Assembly: GCA_023228225.1 (NCBI GenBank)
Contig: JALOBO010000072.1
Coordinates: 1-6,861 of the forward strand
Direction: 5' to 3'
DNA from: Clostridia bacterium
GTDB taxonomy: Bacteria; Bacillota; Clostridia; Christensenellales; UBA1242
Length of the DNA stretch: 6,861 nt
The notes below the pieces were generated by a model, which saw only the letters and a list, made by a program, of their open reading frames with translations, ran no database searches and was not told the origin of the DNA. Position numbers and translations under genes: made by a program. Positions 5,147-6,861 of this stretch are shown here, piece after piece (the stretch's first letter is position 1; each line of letters starts with the position of its first letter).

Positions 5147-5740
5147 TTACTTTCCTCCGAACGACCAAAAACTTCTCTTTTTCTTAAGCTCTGCTGTTTC
5201 ATATGGTCTTGTGACTTCCTGCACCTGAATACTGCGAGTTCCAAGTTCAGCATTAATAAGACGCTCTCTCTTTTCTCCTACTGACCTTGAGACATACGCT
5301 TCAAACACTGACATTACATTCTTTTCCAGTGCGCTAACATTCATACTAAGCATATCTTCCTGAGTCGCGGCACATCTGGTTAATTCAAGTTTCAACTGTG
5401 CAAATATTAGTACATACTTTAATGGATCATTCTGCCCAAACATGCCTAATTTTCTGATGCTGTTGTTGGCTAATACCTGCTCCCGTGCAAATAATGAGTA
5501 GACACAGGAAACCAACTCGCGCTTATACCTTTCTGTAACTGCTGCTGTCTTAATGTGCCCCATTATGTCTGCAAGGTAAGGACTCGCACCCATCATAGTG
5601 GCATATTTCAAGCTGTCATCTGAGAAGCTGGGGCGTTCTACATTACTTGCGCCAAATCCAAATGACGTACTGCCTAAATCATCGTCTTGATACTGATCTT
5701 CCTCTTCTGGTTCTTCGTTTAGATAGCCTTCGCTGTTCAT
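5147..5740 (-). CDS. First operon protein, acidic N-terminus and basic C-terminus (197 aa)
   Basis: Not recognised. Residues 1-22 are very acidic (Glu, Asp, Gln, Tyr) and probably disordered, leading into a Gly/Ser/Phe linker (GSTSFGFGAS). Residues 44-165 form a helical core without membrane segments, with Cys79 and Cys123. The end (about 175-197) is basic and aromatic, KKKRSFWSFGGK, and could touch a membrane surface or nucleic acid. AGGAGG lies 5 nt before the ATG, the best ribosome site in the operon, and a TATA box lies 46 bp upstream, so this is the leading and probably best-expressed gene of the operon. A scaffold or minor structural role is a reasonable guess, given charged ends that can bridge partners, but no motif shows it. 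Confidence 0.82.
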   Translation of the reverse strand: MNSEGYLNEEPEEEDQYQDDDLGSTSFGFGASNVERPSFSDDSLKYATMMGASPYLADIMGHIKTAAVTERYKRELVSCVYSLFAREQVLANNSIRKLGMFGQNDPLKYVLIFAQLKLELTRCAATQEDMLSMNVSALEKNVMSVFEAYVSRSVGEKRERLINAELGTRSIQVQEVTRPYETAELKKKRSFWSFGGK

Positions 5741-5785
5741 ATTTTCCTCCTGTTAAAACACCACCGTAACTTAGTTTCCTACTAA

Positions 5786-5793
5786 TTTATATA
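5786..5793 (-). promoter_or_regulatory. TATA box of the six-gene operon
   Basis: TATATAAA read on the - strand. The expected start near 5763 leaves a leader of about 22 nt that contains AGGAGG (5751-5746). No other clear promoter lies among the six genes, whose gaps are 3 bp or less. Confidence 0.65.
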
Positions 5794-5843
5794 CTTCTAA
5801 TGCCTATTAATTACTAAGGCAGAAGTAAAATTTAAAAGAGAGA

Positions 5844-5867
5844 AGAGGGATTAAGAAAACTCCCTCT
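5844..5867 (-). terminator. Terminator after the coat/pilin-like gene
   Basis: AGAGGGA and TCCCTCT form a 7-bp stem with a 10-nt loop, 2 nt after the stop codon. On the - strand it is followed by the pyrimidine-rich TCTCTCTTTTAAATTTT. It would separate the abundant upstream transcript from the operon. Confidence 0.65.
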
Positions 5868-5869
5868 GT

Positions 5870-6118
5870 TTAATCTTTTAAACCTTTAAGGGCTCTGATT
5901 GCGATTGCAACTGCAGCAATAACAATGACTGCGCCGAGGATTGCAACCCCAGAGGTCCAGACGTCAGCACCAGTGGTTGCGCTGGCAAAGTCGCCGCTCT
6001 CGTTGATTGGAAGTGAGGTGGACATGCTGTCTCCAAGTCCAGGTCCTAAATACAGGACGACCACTATCGTTAAAAGACCCATGCAGAAGGCTGTAATCTC
6101 TTCAATAATAGATACCAT
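5870..6118 (-). CDS. Two-helix hydrophobic protein, candidate coat protein or VirB2-type pilin (82 aa)
   Basis: Probable abundant structural subunit, by architecture only. A short N-terminus leads to a hydrophobic helix at about residues 8-25 that ends in GPGLG. A polar Ser/Thr/Asp-rich loop (about 28-53) follows, then a second hydrophobic helix at about 55-74 rich in Ala, Val and Ile, and a basic end (RALKGLKD). Small proteins of two hydrophobic helices are known as major coat proteins of spindle-shaped archaeal viruses and as VirB2/archaeal conjugation pilins; both fit and sequence alone does not decide. There is no class III signal peptide of the usual archaeal pilin form. GGAG lies 9 nt before the ATG. 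Its own promoter, an A-rich leader with octamer repeats and a strong hairpin terminator suggest high independent expression next to the operon. Confidence 0.8.
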   Translation of the reverse strand: MVSIIEEITAFCMGLLTIVVVLYLGPGLGDSMSTSLPINESGDFASATTGADVWTSGVAILGAVIVIAAVAIAIRALKGLKD

Positions 6119-6156
6119 ATTTTAAAACTCCTTTGTGTATATTATTTTACTGTTTT

Positions 6157-6189
6157 GTTTGTTTATTTGTTTATTTGTTTATTTGTTTA
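6157..6189 (-). repeat. 8-bp tandem repeat upstream of the coat/pilin-like gene
   Basis: GTTTATTT (AAATAAAC on the - strand) occurs in three full and one partial copy, with a GTTT run-in. It lies in the probable 5' leader or core promoter region, 39-71 bp before the ATG at 6118. Confidence 0.85.
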
Positions 6190-6208
6190 GGTAATAATAC
6201 CCTACTAC

Positions 6209-6214
6209 TATATA
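6209..6214 (-). promoter_or_regulatory. Probable TATA box of the coat/pilin-like gene
   Basis: On the - strand the context is GCGTATATAGTAG. Transcription would begin near 6186, giving a leader of roughly 65-70 nt that carries the AAATAAAC repeats. TTTAAATA at 6233-6226 is an alternative box with a longer leader. Confidence 0.45.
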
Positions 6215-6315
6215 CGCACTCTTTCTATTTAAAACTTTCTATACAGTTGTCAACAGGCTTAAAATTTGTATTTAGGCTGTGAAATACTGTCGAAAAGCTT
6301 ATAGTCTTTTAGGAC

Positions 6316-6323
6316 GTATATAC
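6316..6323 (+). promoter_or_regulatory. TATA box of the zinc-finger repeat gene
   Basis: GTATATAC is centred about 23 bp before the ATG at 6343, the distance expected for transcription starting at or next to the start codon. The gene is therefore probably leaderless; a GGTG touches the ATG directly, too close to act as a normal ribosome site. Confidence 0.55.
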
Positions 6324-6342
6324 TTTATACAGTAATTTGGTG

Positions 6343-6861
6343 ATGCATTTGGTAGACAGTACACAAGAGTATAAAAGATGTATAACATGCAAGCAGCTAG
6401 TACCTTTACATGGTTTTAGTACTCGAAAAGGTGCCAAAGACGGACATCGAAACGAGTGTAGAAACTGTCAAGCGAGAAGAAACAAGCAGTGGGGAGAGAG
6501 CAACAAAGAGCATAAAGCAGAGTACAATAAAAAATACATTGAAGAAAATAAAGAAGCTATTACAACACAGCGTAAAAAGCATTGGGAAGAAAATAAAGAA
6601 GCTTTGTGTGCTAAAAACAAACAGTGGAGGGAAGAAAACAAAGAACACGTTCAGGTATACAATAAAGAAAAGTATGCAAACAATAAAGAAGCAAACCGAG
6701 AGCACAATAAAGCGTATTGGGCAGCCAATAAAGAAAGATTAAAAGAGCAAAATAAAAAGTGGAGAAAAGAGCACCCTGACTATTTAACAGAAAAACAAAA
6801 AGAGTGGAGAGAGAATAACAGAGAACACTATAAAGAGTACCATGAGAAATACAGAGAGGAG
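6343..6861 (+). CDS. Cys4 zinc-finger protein with phased 15-residue repeats, N-terminal part (phage HNH-associated type)
   Basis: The frame is open from ATG 6343 to the window end (173 residues, no stop), so the C-terminus is missing. Residues 13-42 form a zinc finger: CITC (13-16), then 22 residues with His23 and His35, then CRNC (39-42). From residue 52 come eight contiguous 15-residue repeats of the form xENKExxxxxNKxWR, each with NK(E) near the start and Trp or Tyr at position 14 or 15. The composition is Lys/Glu/Asn-rich and strongly helical. Phage proteins with this CxxC-CxxC start and W/Y-NK(E/P) repeats often end in an HNH homing-type endonuclease domain, so DNA binding is likely; the nuclease part, if present, lies beyond the window. 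The gene is transcribed divergently from the coat/pilin-like gene, and the TATA position predicts a leaderless message. Open frames in other phases (6410-6742 + and 6406-6705 -) are by-products of the repeats. Confidence 0.82.
   Translation, partial: MHLVDSTQEYKRCITCKQLVPLHGFSTRKGAKDGHRNECRNCQARRNKQWGESNKEHKAEYNKKYIEENKEAITTQRKKHWEENKEALCAKNKQWREENKEHVQVYNKEKYANNKEANREHNKAYWAANKERLKEQNKKWRKEHPDYLTEKQKEWRENNREHYKEYHEKYREE
6496..6855 (+). repeat. Eight 45-bp coding repeats (15 residues each)
   Basis: The repeats are exactly phased at 45 bp without insertions. They have diverged at the DNA level except for a perfect 18-bp copy starting at 6541 and again at 6586. The protein consensus keeps NK(E) at positions 3-5, N/Q-K at 11-12 and an aromatic at 14 or 15. 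The array runs off the window. Confidence 0.9.

Noticed and set aside
6157..6189. Octamer repeats as a CRISPR array
   Set aside because: The units are 8 bp and contiguous with no spacers.
6406..6705. 99-aa - strand ORF, very Phe/Val/Leu-rich, resembling a membrane protein
   Set aside because: Antisense of AAA/GAA/AAT repeat codons gives Phe/Leu/Val runs automatically. It has no promoter or ribosome site.
6410..6742. 110-aa + strand ORF with Lys-rich repeats
   Set aside because: It is an out-of-phase reading of the repeat gene starting at 6343. The 6343 frame has a promoter, a zinc finger and perfectly phased repeats.
1..6861. Window as part of a Borg element
   Set aside because: In-frame tandem repeats are suggestive, but the alternating gene strands, dense small virus-like genes and absence of metabolic genes do not fit the usual Borg layout.
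1..6861. Bacterial phage origin, suggested by the ligase and the zinc-finger repeat protein
   Set aside because: No convincing -35/-10 promoters were seen, whereas TATA boxes stand at archaeal distances before at least five genes, and no tail, terminase or portal genes are present.

Overview
The window looks like part of an archaeal virus or virus-like/conjugative extrachromosomal element. Genes are preceded by archaeal TATA boxes (TTTATATA, TTTAAATA, TATAAATA, TATATAAA) rather than bacterial -35/-10 pairs. Shine-Dalgarno sites are of the AGGAGG and GGTGA types. Coding is compact, with stop/start overlaps, and almost all proteins are small and without recognisable families. The only confident family assignments are an ATP-dependent DNA ligase, a P-loop ATPase and a Cys4 zinc-finger/repeat protein of the kind phages encode. 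The DNA is fairly AT-rich. A methanogen-like or other euryarchaeal host is a guess from this style and is not proven.

Left part, + strand (1-2094): the 3' part of an ATP-dependent DNA ligase, cut by the window edge just after the catalytic motif I, with a PCNA-binding-like tail. A two-helix membrane protein follows in the same transcript. After it come three small single genes, each with its own TATA box: a 77-aa soluble protein, a Cys-rich miniprotein and a 59-aa basic protein that is easily overlooked. Terminator-like hairpins or T tracts separate most of them.

Strand switch (2095-2407): a gene-free stretch of about 310 bp between convergent genes. It holds a strong terminator, an orphan TATA box, seven copies of CGACA/TGTCG, two perfect palindromes and nested 11- and 12-bp inverted repeats. 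It is the most unusual DNA in the window and a candidate replication origin, operator array or structured RNA locus.

Central part, - strand (5740 down to 2408): a tight six-gene operon from one TATA box. In transcription order it encodes a 197-aa protein with an acidic N-terminus, a 226-aa membrane-anchored protein with a Glu-rich repeat tail, a 105-aa tail-anchored protein, two small soluble proteins (115 and 163 aa) and a 307-aa P-loop ATPase with a C-terminal helix-turn-helix-like segment. Upstream, in the same direction but with its own promoter and terminator, lies an 82-aa protein with two hydrophobic helices. It resembles in architecture the coat protein of spindle-shaped archaeal viruses or a VirB2-type pilin. 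Together these seven genes look like a membrane-associated assembly or DNA-translocation module: an abundant two-helix subunit, anchored accessory proteins and a motor. This is inference from architecture and order, not from sequence matches.

Right edge, + strand (6343-6861): the start of a divergent gene with a Cys4 zinc finger followed by eight perfectly phased 15-residue repeats, still open at the window end. The two longer-looking ORFs over this stretch in other frames are shadows of it.
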